From assembly GCA_964587515.1 (NCBI GenBank), contig CAZPMO010000117.1, positions 1 through 15,561 on the forward strand: a stretch of DNA of 15,561 bases, given 5' to 3'. This DNA is from CAZPMO01 sp964587515 (GTDB lineage Bacteria; Pseudomonadota; Alphaproteobacteria; MPNO01). A program made the position numbers and the translations under genes. The notes beneath the pieces were generated by a model. It worked only from the letters and a program-made list of their open reading frames with translations, made no database searches and was not told the origin of the DNA. Positions 1-6,509 of the stretch are shown piece after piece (the first letter of the stretch is position 1; each line of letters starts with the position of its first letter).

Positions 1-1
1 C

Positions 2-823
2 GCCGCGCGTTTTTTGGCGCGGCGCGGCGCGGGCTTCGAGGGCTCGATCAGCCTGTTGATCACCGGCGACGAGGAAGGCCCGGCGATCAACGGCACGAAG
101 AAGGTTCTCGAGTGGCTTGCCGAAAATGGCGAAACCCTCGATGCATGTCTGGTCGGCGAACCCACCAACCCGACCCGTCTCGGCGAAATGGTCAAGATCG
201 GCCGGCGCGGCAGCCTGTCGGGAACGCTCACGGTGAACGGCGTGCAGGGCCACACCGCCTATCCGCAGCTCGCCGACAATCCGCTGCCCCGTCTGCTTGC
301 CATGCTGGCGGCGATCATCGCCGAGCCGCTGGATCACGGCACCGATCATTTTCAGCCCTCCAACATCCAGCTCACCACCATCGATGTCGGCAATACCGCC
401 ACCAACATTATCCCGGGCCAGGCGCGCGCCGCGTTCAACATCCGATTCAACGATCTGCACACCGGGGCCGGGCTGAGCGACTGGCTGCGCGAGACGTTCG
501 ACGCGGTGGGCGGCGCGTACGAGCTCGACCTGCATTTGACCGGCGATTCCTTTCTGACCCCGCCCGGCCCGTTCAGTGATTTGTTGGCCGACGTGATCGA
601 ACAGGTCACCGGCGTCACGCCCGAGCTTTCCACTTCGGGCGGCACCTCCGACGCGCGGTTCATCAAGGATTACTGCCCGGTGGCGGAGTTCGGGCTGACC
701 AGCCAGACCATGCACAAGACGGACGAACAGGTCGCGCTCGAGGATATCGCCGCGCTGACCGAGATCTACGAGGCTGTCCTCGAGGGATATTTCGCGCCCC
801 CGGCGTCGCCCGGCGGCAAATGA
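2..823 (+). CDS. dapE: Succinyl-diaminopimelate desuccinylase, 3' part (5' end outside window)
   Basis: DapE hydrolyses N-succinyl-LL-2,6-diaminopimelate to succinate and LL-diaminopimelate in the cytoplasm, a step in lysine and peptidoglycan precursor synthesis. The frame is open to the left edge (AARFLARRGAG...), so the TTG at 14 is an internal codon and not a start. Visible signatures of the M20 dimetal peptidase family are the general-base and metal glutamates in ITGDEEG, the metal Glu in LVGEPTN, the conserved KIGRRGSLSG and GVQGHTAYPQLADNP blocks around the dimerisation-domain join, the GGTSDARFI loop, and the C-terminal metal His in TMHKTDE. The N-terminal metal His and bridging Asp lie outside the window. 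The block order and spacing match DapE rather than ArgE or carboxypeptidase G2. The stop overlaps the next start (ATGA), so the two genes are translationally coupled. Confidence 0.96.
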   Translation, partial: AARFLARRGAGFEGSISLLITGDEEGPAINGTKKVLEWLAENGETLDACLVGEPTNPTRLGEMVKIGRRGSLSGTLTVNGVQGHTAYPQLADNPLPRLLAMLAAIIAEPLDHGTDHFQPSNIQLTTIDVGNTATNIIPGQARAAFNIRFNDLHTGAGLSDWLRETFDAVGGAYELDLHLTGDSFLTPPGPFSDLLADVIEQVTGVTPELSTSGGTSDARFIKDYCPVAEFGLTSQTMHKTDEQVALEDIAALTEIYEAVLEGYFAPPASPGGK

Positions 824-1386
824 TCACCGTCGCGGAAGTGGCCTACGCCACTTACGGCGCGTTGCGGCTGGCGCGTTTCGATCGCGCCGGCATGGCCTTC
901 TTCGGCGACACGCTGGAGGCGTTCTGGCGCTCGTTCTACGCCGCCGTCATCGTCGCGCCGATGTTCGCGATACTGGTCGCGCTACGCTTCGCCGAGGTCC
1001 CGCCCAGCGTCGGGCCGTTGACCGTGCTGACCGTCGAGACGATCTCCTATGTCACCGACTGGGTCGCCTTCCCCTTTGCGATGTTCTACGTGTCGCTGAC
1101 GCTCAGCCGGGAAGAACAATATTTCCGCTACATGGTCGCCCATAACTGGTCGACGGTCGTGCAGATGCTTTTCTTCCTGGTGATCACCCTGGTCGCCCAG
1201 AGCGGCATGGTGAGCCCGGGCGCCGGCGTGACCCTGAGTTTCGCCGCGACATTCGCGATCCTGGTCTATCAATGGTTCATCGCCCGCGTCGGGCTGGAAA
1301 TCAGCGGCATCGCCGCGACCGGGGTGGTGCTCCTCGATCTCATCATCTCTATTGTGTTAAGCGCGGTGACCGGGCGCATGCTTTAA
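820..1386 (+). CDS. Small multi-pass inner-membrane protein of unknown function, coupled to dapE
   Basis: This 188-residue protein starts at an ATG that overlaps the dapE stop by four bases, which indicates one mRNA and coupled translation. After an amphipathic N-terminus (about residues 1-36), hydrophobic segments lie near residues 38-57, 74-95, 108-128, 135-155 and 162-183, so four or five membrane spans are likely. There is no signal peptide, no metal- or ATP-binding motif, and no family that I can name. Charged residues sit mainly between spans, for example the SREEQYFRY stretch near residue 100. The next gene begins 37 bases downstream with its own strong ribosome binding site, so transcription may continue through it. 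A cell-envelope role next to a peptidoglycan precursor enzyme is possible but is only inference. Confidence 0.85.
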   Translation: MITVAEVAYATYGALRLARFDRAGMAFFGDTLEAFWRSFYAAVIVAPMFAILVALRFAEVPPSVGPLTVLTVETISYVTDWVAFPFAMFYVSLTLSREEQYFRYMVAHNWSTVVQMLFFLVITLVAQSGMVSPGAGVTLSFAATFAILVYQWFIARVGLEISGIAATGVVLLDLIISIVLSAVTGRML

Positions 1387-1406
1387 TGGCGCCCGAGTGA
1401 ATAACA

Positions 1407-1416
1407 AAGGGGGAGG
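1407..1416 (+). promoter_or_regulatory. Ribosome binding site fixing the start at 1424
   Basis: A purine-rich AAGGGGGAGG lies seven bases before the ATG at 1424. This strong Shine-Dalgarno match decides the hydrolase start. An in-frame GTG at 1397 would place this site inside the coding region and has no comparable site of its own. Confidence 0.8.
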
Positions 1417-1423
1417 CCCGGCC

Positions 1424-2284
1424 ATGACCGTCTATGGCGATTTCGATCAGGAAACACTCGACCGCGAATACGCCATTCGCGACAGCGTCCCGTTCGACCA
1501 GTTCGAATCGATTATCGGGCGCTATGGCGAGGATAGCGCCCGCGCCCGCGAGACCATGGAATGCCGGCTCGACCAGCCCTATGGCGACAGCGCGGCGGAA
1601 ATCGTCGACATCTTCCCGGCCGGCGCCGGCGCGCCGATCTTCCTGTTCGTCCATGGCGGCTATTGGCGGATGCTGAGCCACAAGGATTCCGCCTTCATGG
1701 CGCCCAATCTGGTGGCCAACGGCGCCGCCGTGGTGACCGTGAATTATGCGCTGGCCCCCGCCGTGACGCTGGACGAGATCGTCCGACAATGCCGCGCCGC
1801 GCTGGCCTGGACTTGGCGCAACGCCGCCGATTTCGGCGGCAACCCCGACCGCATCGTGATCTGCGGCAATTCCGCCGGCGGCCACCTGATCGGCATGCTG
1901 CTGGCCGGCGGCTGGCATGCGGAATTCGGCGTGCCCGAAGATATCGTGAAAGGCGCCATCGCGCTCAGCGGGCTGCACGATCTGGAGCCGGTGCGCCTGT
2001 CGTCGGTCAATGAATGGATGAGCCTCGATGCGGAGACCGCGCGGCGCAACAGCCCGATCCACCATTTACCCGATACCGCGTGTCCGCTGACGGTTTCATA
2101 CGGCGGCAACGAGACCGCGGAGTTCAAACGCCAGACCGACGAATATGCCGCCGCGTGGCGCGCCAAGGGACTCACCTGCGACTATATCGACCGCGCCGCG
2201 TTCAACCATTTCGACATCGTGTTCGATCTCAATGATCCTGACGGGGCGCTTGCCCGCGCGGCGCTGGCGCATCTCGGTCTCTGA
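1424..2284 (+). CDS. Alpha/beta hydrolase, arylformamidase (kynurenine formamidase)-like
   Basis: This is a 286-residue cytoplasmic esterase/lipase-fold protein. It carries the oxyanion-hole motif HGGYW at residues 77-81 and the nucleophile elbow GNSAGG with Ser150. The C-terminal FNHFDIV gives the likely catalytic His262, and the third triad residue is likely acidic near YGGNETAEF. HGGYW followed by VNYALAP and a GNSAGGH elbow is typical of the AFMID/Bna7-type arylformamidases, which hydrolyse N-formyl-L-kynurenine to kynurenine and formate. Several relatives are simple carboxylesterases or amidases, so the substrate is not certain. No other kynurenine-pathway gene is visible here. The ATG at 1424 is chosen because of its ribosome binding site. 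The FAD monooxygenase start follows after only two bases, so the two are almost certainly co-translated and may act on the same aromatic compound. Confidence 0.85.
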   Translation: MTVYGDFDQETLDREYAIRDSVPFDQFESIIGRYGEDSARARETMECRLDQPYGDSAAEIVDIFPAGAGAPIFLFVHGGYWRMLSHKDSAFMAPNLVANGAAVVTVNYALAPAVTLDEIVRQCRAALAWTWRNAADFGGNPDRIVICGNSAGGHLIGMLLAGGWHAEFGVPEDIVKGAIALSGLHDLEPVRLSSVNEWMSLDAETARRNSPIHHLPDTACPLTVSYGGNETAEFKRQTDEYAAAWRAKGLTCDYIDRAAFNHFDIVFDLNDPDGALARAALAHLGL

Positions 2285-2286
2285 TC

Positions 2287-3933
2287 ATGCCGACCCACGA
2301 TTTGCCGGTGCTGATCGCCGGCGGCGGGCCGGTCGGGCTGGTGCTGGCGATCGAGCTCGCCTGGCGCGGCGTGCCCTCCATGCTGGTCAATACCGGCGAG
2401 ACCACCGCCCGCCACCCGCAAGGCAACACCCATAACGCGCGCACCATGGAACATTACCGGCGGCTGGGGCTGGCGGAAGCGGTGCGCGCGGTCGGGCTGC
2501 CGCCGGACCATTGTACGGACGTGGCCTATTTCACCCGCTTCACCGGCGACGAGCTTGCCCGGCTGCGCATGCCGTCATCGGCCGAGAAAATGCGCCGTAT
2601 CAAGGCGCGCGATGAAAGCTTTCTGACGCCCGAGCCGATCCACCGCGCCTCGCAGTTCTATGTGGAGCCGGTGCTTCTGCGCCATGCCGAAACCCTCGAC
2701 CCCGTCGATCTGAAATTCGGCTGGTCGCTGACCGGCTTCACCCAGCACGCGGATCACGTCGACTCGGTGATCGAGAACGTCGCGACCGGCGAGACCCGAA
2801 CCGTGCGCAGCCGTTGGCTGGCCGGGTGCGACGGCGGGCAGGGTCATGTCAGGCGCGCGCTCGGCATCTCCTATCAGGGCAAAGGCGGCGAGGACGTCAC
2901 CTTCATGATGGGCCGCATGCTGTCGAGCTGGATCGACGTGCCGGCGATTTCCGACGTGATGGTCAACCCGCCCGCCTGGCAAAACTGGACGGTGAACGCC
3001 GATACGCGCACCAATTTCGTGACGCTCGACGGCAAGGGACAGTACAATTTTCTCTCGCGGCTGGAGGACGGCGCCGAGCCCGGCGACATCGATGTCGCCG
3101 CCGTGGCGCGCGCCGCGATCGGCGCCGATGTGGAGGTCAAGGTGCTGTCGGTGCAGCCCTGGGTCGCCGGCAACGCGCTGGTCGCCGACAGCTATCGCGA
3201 CGGCCGCGTCTTCCTGGCGGGCGATTCGGTGCATCTGTTCACGCCCACTGGCGGGTTCGGCATGAACACCGGCATCGACGACGCGATCAATCTGGCCTGG
3301 AAGTTCACCGCCATCGTGCAGGGCTGGGCGTCGGAGAGCCTGCTCGACACCTATGAGAGCGAGCGCCGCCCCATCGGGCTTCGCAATACCCGCGCCTCGC
3401 GCGAGCTTGCCGACCGGGTCGCGACCATGGACGTCTCGCCGACGCTGGAAGACGACACCCCTGACGGTGTGCGCGCCCGCGCCGCCGCTTCCGACCATCT
3501 CAATGGCTACGAAGAAGAATTCGCCTCGCTCGGCATCCAGCTCGGCATGCGTTACGACGATTCACCCCTGATCGTCCCGGACGGGTCGCCGCCGCCGCCG
3601 GATTCCCCGGTCGATTACGTCCCCAGCGCGTGTCCCGGCGGCCGCGCCCCCCATTGCTGGCTCGCCGACGGAAGCTCCATGCTGGATCGCCTGGGCAAGC
3701 CTTTCACGCTCGCGAAGCTGGGCGGTACCGATGCGTCCACCGCATCGTTCGAAGACGCCGCCGCGGCGCGCGGTGTTCCACTGGATGTGATCGAGGTGGA
3801 CGACGGGGCCGCCCGCGATCTCTATGGCCGCGACCTCGTCCTGATCCGCCCCGACCGCCACGTCGCCTGGCGCGGCAACACACCGCCCGATGACGCCGAC
3901 GGTGTGATCGCGATGGTCACCGGAGGCCCGTGA
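2287..3933 (+). CDS. Class A FAD-dependent aromatic monooxygenase (MhpA/UbiH/PheA family)
   Basis: This 548-residue flavoprotein is likely to hydroxylate an aromatic substrate with NAD(P)H and O2. The three family fingerprints are visible: the dinucleotide-binding GxGxxG at residues 12-17 (IAGGGPVGL), the DG motif near residues 180-193 (CDGGQGHVRRALG), and the GD motif near 306-331 (VFLAGDSVHLFTPTGGFGMN) that contacts the FAD ribityl chain. After the PF01494 core, about 150 C-terminal residues contain LADGSSMLDRLGKPFTL and ...DLVLIRPDRHVAWRG. That is the degenerate thioredoxin-like domain of phenol- and 3-(3-hydroxyphenyl)propionate-hydroxylase types, so the protein is full length. It starts two bases after the arylformamidase-like gene and converges on the fic gene 19 bases beyond its stop. 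The substrate cannot be told from the sequence. Confidence 0.93.
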   Translation: MPTHDLPVLIAGGGPVGLVLAIELAWRGVPSMLVNTGETTARHPQGNTHNARTMEHYRRLGLAEAVRAVGLPPDHCTDVAYFTRFTGDELARLRMPSSAEKMRRIKARDESFLTPEPIHRASQFYVEPVLLRHAETLDPVDLKFGWSLTGFTQHADHVDSVIENVATGETRTVRSRWLAGCDGGQGHVRRALGISYQGKGGEDVTFMMGRMLSSWIDVPAISDVMVNPPAWQNWTVNADTRTNFVTLDGKGQYNFLSRLEDGAEPGDIDVAAVARAAIGADVEVKVLSVQPWVAGNALVADSYRDGRVFLAGDSVHLFTPTGGFGMNTGIDDAINLAWKFTAIVQGWASESLLDTYESERRPIGLRNTRASRELADRVATMDVSPTLEDDTPDGVRARAAASDHLNGYEEEFASLGIQLGMRYDDSPLIVPDGSPPPPDSPVDYVPSACPGGRAPHCWLADGSSMLDRLGKPFTLAKLGGTDASTASFEDAAAARGVPLDVIEVDDGAARDLYGRDLVLIRPDRHVAWRGNTPPDDADGVIAMVTGGP

Positions 3934-3950
3934 TTATTCCGTAGAGGACG

Positions 3951-3969
3951 GCTTATTGTGTGAATAAGC
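3951..3969. terminator. Small inverted repeat between convergent genes
   Basis: GCTTATT and AATAAGC form a 7-bp stem with a 5-base loop across the fic stop codon, in the short gap where the monooxygenase and fic genes converge. It may end transcription from either side. The stem is short and AT-rich with no clear T run, so the call is weak. Confidence 0.25.
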
Positions 3970-5080
3970 GAAGATAATCGGAGAATAAGTACATTCTTCC
4001 GCGCTTTCCGCCAGTAATTTCAGTTAGAATTTCCAGGCGCTCAAAATCCGCGATCAGCTTATAAGCGGAAGCTGGGGATATCTCCGCAGCCTTCGAAACT
4101 CTGGCCGCATTGATTATAGGCCGTTGGTAGAGGTGGTTTAAAATTTTTTGCGCATTCGTGGCACGACTGCCTAATGTTTGAATTTTTTCCTCTACTTCTT
4201 TCTGAAGCTGGAGTATGGCGTCAAAAGTTTCGATGCTGCTTTTGGCTGTTTCGATAATTCCAACCAGAAAAAACTTAAACCATTGAAGCAAGTCATTCTT
4301 TTCCCTAACACGCATCAGGTTGTCATAATAAAGAGTGCGATTACGTTCGAAGAATTCGGAGAGATAAAGAACGGGCTTTTTTAAGATGCCCTTGCTGACG
4401 AGATATAACGTTATTAGCAGCCGGCCAACACGGCCATTGCCGTCAAGAAATGGGTGAATAGTTTCGAACTGATAGTGGACTAATGCGATTTTGAGCAATT
4501 CAGGGAAGTGCTTGTCGTCGCCGTGAACGAATTTTTCAATGTCGCTCATTAAGTCGTTTATGGATGTGTGAATTGGTGGAACAAAAATCGCATCCTTAAT
4601 TGACGCACCGCCAATCCAGTTTTGGCTACGCCTAAATTCTCCAGGTTGCTTGTATTCGCCGCGAACGCCCTGAAGCAATGTTTTGTGTGTCTCCCGGGCA
4701 GGGCGCGCCGAAAAAAAAAACTTCTCTAACTTGTCTATTGCCTCGTTCATGGCAGCCACATAATTTTGCACCTCCTCCCAATCGTCTCTTTGATCAAGAG
4801 CAATATCTTCTCTGTCTAATAGCGCTTCCTCCATATTCGTTTGGGTACCCTCAATCTTGCTGGATTGCGTGGCCTCTTTGAGCACGTGCATTTGAATAAA
4901 TAGGTCGATGTTCGGTATATAGTCGGAAAACATGTCGAGCCGGCCTAATTCCCGGTCGGCTTGACCGAGTAGATGCAGCAACTCCATATCTGTCACAACC
5001 CACTTTCGATTGATGGGATTGGGCTGAAAACTCTTGTAGTGACCCTGCTGAACATATTGTCCGGCTTTAAACGTTTTCAT
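3953..5080 (-). CDS. Fic-domain AMP-transferase with inhibitory helix and winged-helix C-terminus
   Basis: This 375-residue Fic protein would transfer AMP (or another nucleotide moiety) from a nucleotide to a hydroxyl of a target protein. The active-site motif HPFLDGNGRVGR at residues 209-220 matches HxFx(D/E)GNGRxxR fully, including catalytic His209 and the Mg-binding acid Asp213. An N-terminal inhibitory motif of the (S/T)xxxE(G/N) type is present at residues 73-78 (SSKIEG, Glu77), so this is a class II, self-inhibited Fic. The C-terminal 70 or so residues (ATNAQKILNHLYQ...AARVSKAAEISPASAYKLI) look like a winged helix-turn-helix, as in many stand-alone Fic proteins with a DNA-binding tail. 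The gene is clearly AT-richer than its neighbours and stands alone on the opposite strand, which suggests horizontal transfer. No antitoxin gene is adjacent. The physiological target is unknown. Confidence 0.94.
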   Translation of the reverse strand: MKTFKAGQYVQQGHYKSFQPNPINRKWVVTDMELLHLLGQADRELGRLDMFSDYIPNIDLFIQMHVLKEATQSSKIEGTQTNMEEALLDREDIALDQRDDWEEVQNYVAAMNEAIDKLEKFFFSARPARETHKTLLQGVRGEYKQPGEFRRSQNWIGGASIKDAIFVPPIHTSINDLMSDIEKFVHGDDKHFPELLKIALVHYQFETIHPFLDGNGRVGRLLITLYLVSKGILKKPVLYLSEFFERNRTLYYDNLMRVREKNDLLQWFKFFLVGIIETAKSSIETFDAILQLQKEVEEKIQTLGSRATNAQKILNHLYQRPIINAARVSKAAEISPASAYKLIADFERLEILTEITGGKRGRMYLFSDYLRLFTQ

Positions 5081-5119
5081 TTTTTCGTATGTGCCCTATA
5101 CAAATATTACCCAGGTTGT

Positions 5120-5149
5120 TATTTTAGATTTTATTATAAATCTAAAATA
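5120..5149. repeat. 12-bp perfect inverted repeat over the fic promoter (operator candidate)
   Basis: TATTTTAGATTT (5120-5131) and AAATCTAAAATA (5138-5149) are perfect inverted copies separated by six bases. The palindrome covers the proposed -10 box of the fic promoter, so a bound dimer would block RNA polymerase. Because the fic product ends in a winged-helix domain, self-repression is an attractive idea. That link is inference. Confidence 0.6.
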
Positions 5150-5162
5150 TTGCAACTCTCAA
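5133..5162 (-). promoter_or_regulatory. Sigma70-type promoter for the fic gene
   Basis: Read on the minus strand, TTGAGA (5162-5157) and TATAAT (5138-5133) are separated by 18 bases. The -10 is a perfect match and the -35 matches five of six bases. Transcription would begin near 5126, about 45 bases before the fic start codon. The -10 sits inside the palindrome at 5120-5149. Confidence 0.6.
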
Positions 5163-5428
5163 TTTTAGGCGGCGGAACCATGGCTCTGTAAAATGGCCTC
5201 CGTAACGTGGGTGATCGGAGCCGCCATTTTTGATCGCTACTTCCACGCCAATCGCGAATCCCGCACTGATAGCCCAGGCTTTCGGCCCGCGCCGACTTTA
5301 CAAAATCTTTACCAGTTCTTTATCGCGCCATTAATCCCGCCTGAAACACTTCCGCCGGTCCACGTCCCGACGATCGGGCATGTGGCGACCCAACCGGACG
5401 GCCGAATTCCCGGTCGACAAATGAGTCA
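5163..5428. other. Intergenic stretch between fic and the secretion locus
   Basis: This stretch between divergent genes contains no convincing gene. An 84-codon open frame (5193-5447) exists but has no ribosome binding site and overlaps the real start at 5444. Base composition rises from AT-rich to the GC-rich background near 5160-5200. A weak forward promoter candidate, TTTACA at 5297-5302 with TTTATC at 5319-5324, could serve the locus starting at 5444, but the spacing and matches are only fair. Confidence 0.4.
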
Positions 5429-5430
5429 AT

Positions 5431-5437
5431 GGAGGTG
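5431..5437 (+). promoter_or_regulatory. Ribosome binding site fixing the start at 5444
   Basis: GGAGGTG lies six bases before ATG 5444 and is close to the ideal anti-16S match. It rules out the in-frame ATG at 5429, which would overlap it, and it suggests strong translation of the small secreted protein. Confidence 0.8.
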
Positions 5438-5443
5438 TTTCGA

Positions 5444-5791
5444 ATGATGAGAAAGACAATGAAAATTACCTTAGCCGCGTTCGCCGGCGTTCTGCTCGCA
5501 TCCGGCGCTTATGCGGCGCCCGTCTCGCTCAGCGCGGCGCAGATGGATTCCGTCGCGGCGGGCGGCGTGGAATTGGTGGACGGGTTCGTGTGTCCGGTGA
5601 TTACCACGGACGCCGTGCTCAACAGCCCCAGGGGTATCGGGCCGCTCGGTGAGGGCGATTACAGTGTTTTTGGCGCCGTCGTTGCGGTTCCAATCGGTGC
5701 GACCAATGACGATGGCGCGGGCTCGCCCGGGGGGCCATACGCGAATCCGGGTGATTCCACGTACACGGCAATTTGGGAAGGCACGCCCTGA
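5444..5791 (+). CDS. Small Sec-exported protein with double-glycine-leader-like motif; likely secretion substrate
   Basis: This is a 115-residue protein of no family I can name. Residues 1-24 form a classical Sec signal peptide: a basic start MMRKTMK, a hydrophobic core, and an AYA cleavage site. Directly after it, residues 29-41 (LSAAQMDSVAAGG) imitate the LSxxELxxIxGG leader of peptides cut by C39 peptidases. In the usual register L29, S30, Q33, M34 and V37 fall on the consensus positions, with cleavage after Gly40 or Gly41. The mature part (about 75 residues) is acidic, rich in Gly, Pro, Asp and Thr, and has one Cys in GFVCPV. It ends in a repeat-free GDSTYTAIW tail. A C39 peptidase and a beta-barrel protein follow, so this is the probable cargo. 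Whether it forms fibrils, as FapC does, cannot be seen. It lacks the long Gln/Asn-rich repeats of FapC. Confidence 0.85.
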   Translation: MMRKTMKITLAAFAGVLLASGAYAAPVSLSAAQMDSVAAGGVELVDGFVCPVITTDAVLNSPRGIGPLGEGDYSVFGAVVAVPIGATNDDGAGSPGGPYANPGDSTYTAIWEGTP

Positions 5792-5801
5792 TAAACCGCG
5801 G

Positions 5802-5833
5802 ACACCGGACCCGGCGAAAGTCGGGTCCGGTGT
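5802..5833 (+). repeat. Intercistronic hairpin with GAAA tetraloop
   Basis: ACACCGGACCCGGC and GTCGGGTCCGGTGT form a 14-bp stem with one G-T wobble, closed by a GAAA (GNRA) tetraloop at 5816-5819. It lies 10 bases after the stop of the secreted protein and 13 bases before the peptidase start, with no following T run. It is therefore more likely an mRNA-stabilising or translation-damping element than an intrinsic terminator. It would let the small substrate be made in excess of its peptidase. Confidence 0.65.
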
Positions 5834-5846
5834 GACCGGATATCGA

Positions 5847-6482
5847 ATGAGCTTTATTCGTAAATCGATCGGCACGGCCGCCGTGGCGTGTTCGCTATTG
5901 GCCGCGAACCTGTGCGGCGGCGCGGCCGTTACCGCCGCGCCGGTTCGGTCATTGGCCGAAATGCGGCACCAGAACGTTGTTCTGCAGCAATGGGAGCTGA
6001 GCTGCGCCGCCGCCGCGCTGGCGACTATATTGCGCTACCAGTACGGCGTTCCGGTGACCGAGCGTTCGGTTGCGCTGGGCCTGATCGATCGTGACGAATA
6101 TATCAAGAACCCGGATCTGGTGCGTTTTCGCCAAGGCTTTTCCCTGCTTGATCTGAAACGATTCGTCGATGCGCTCGGCTATGAGGGCGTCGGGCTTGGG
6201 CAGCTCGATTTTTCTGATCTGCTTGCGCGCGCGCCGATCATCGTTCCGGTGAATTTGCAGGGTTTTCCGCACTTCGTGGTGTTTCGCGGCGCGACGTCCA
6301 ACAAGGTGCTGCTTGCCGATCCGGCCTTTGGCAACGTCACCATGTCGATCGAAAAATTTACAAACGGATGGATCAAATACCGGGGCATCGGCCAGGTCGG
6401 CTTCATGGTGACGAAATCCGGAAAGCCCGCGCCGCCCGGACGGCTGACCGCGAGGGCGCGGGACTTCATCGCGCCAAGATAA
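5847..6482 (+). CDS. Periplasmic C39-family cysteine peptidase (FapD-like)
   Basis: This 211-residue protein begins with a signal peptide (residues 1-31, cleavage near VTAA). A single C39 peptidase domain follows. The oxyanion Gln and nucleophile lie in QQWELSCAA (Gln47 or Gln48, Cys53). The general base is His142 in GFPHFVVF, and the third residue is Asp158 in LLADPAFG. C39 domains normally sit in the cytosol at the front of bacteriocin ABC exporters and cut after double glycines. A stand-alone secreted version is the form known as FapD in Pseudomonas functional-amyloid operons. It follows the gene for a protein with a double-glycine-like site and precedes a FapF-like pore, which supports periplasmic processing of that protein. 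The ATG at 5847 gives the signal peptide. The frame extends to 5649, but that part overlaps the upstream gene. No strong ribosome binding site is seen, and the hairpin lies 13 bases upstream. Confidence 0.88.
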   Translation: MSFIRKSIGTAAVACSLLAANLCGGAAVTAAPVRSLAEMRHQNVVLQQWELSCAAAALATILRYQYGVPVTERSVALGLIDRDEYIKNPDLVRFRQGFSLLDLKRFVDALGYEGVGLGQLDFSDLLARAPIIVPVNLQGFPHFVVFRGATSNKVLLADPAFGNVTMSIEKFTNGWIKYRGIGQVGFMVTKSGKPAPPGRLTARARDFIAPR

Positions 6483-6509
6483 TCACGGTGGGGGCCGGAG
6501 GTATTCTTA

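Noticed and set aside
1397..1423. GTG start nine codons upstream for the arylformamidase-like gene
   Set aside because: It would translate through the strong ribosome binding site that serves ATG 1424.
5193..5447. 84-codon open frame before the secretion locus
   Set aside because: It has no ribosome binding site, no recognisable domain, overlaps the well-supported start at 5444, and has a composition and residue mix like chance translation.
5649..5846. N-terminal extension of the C39 peptidase frame
   Set aside because: It overlaps the small exported protein gene and the hairpin, and would hide the clear signal peptide beginning at 5847.
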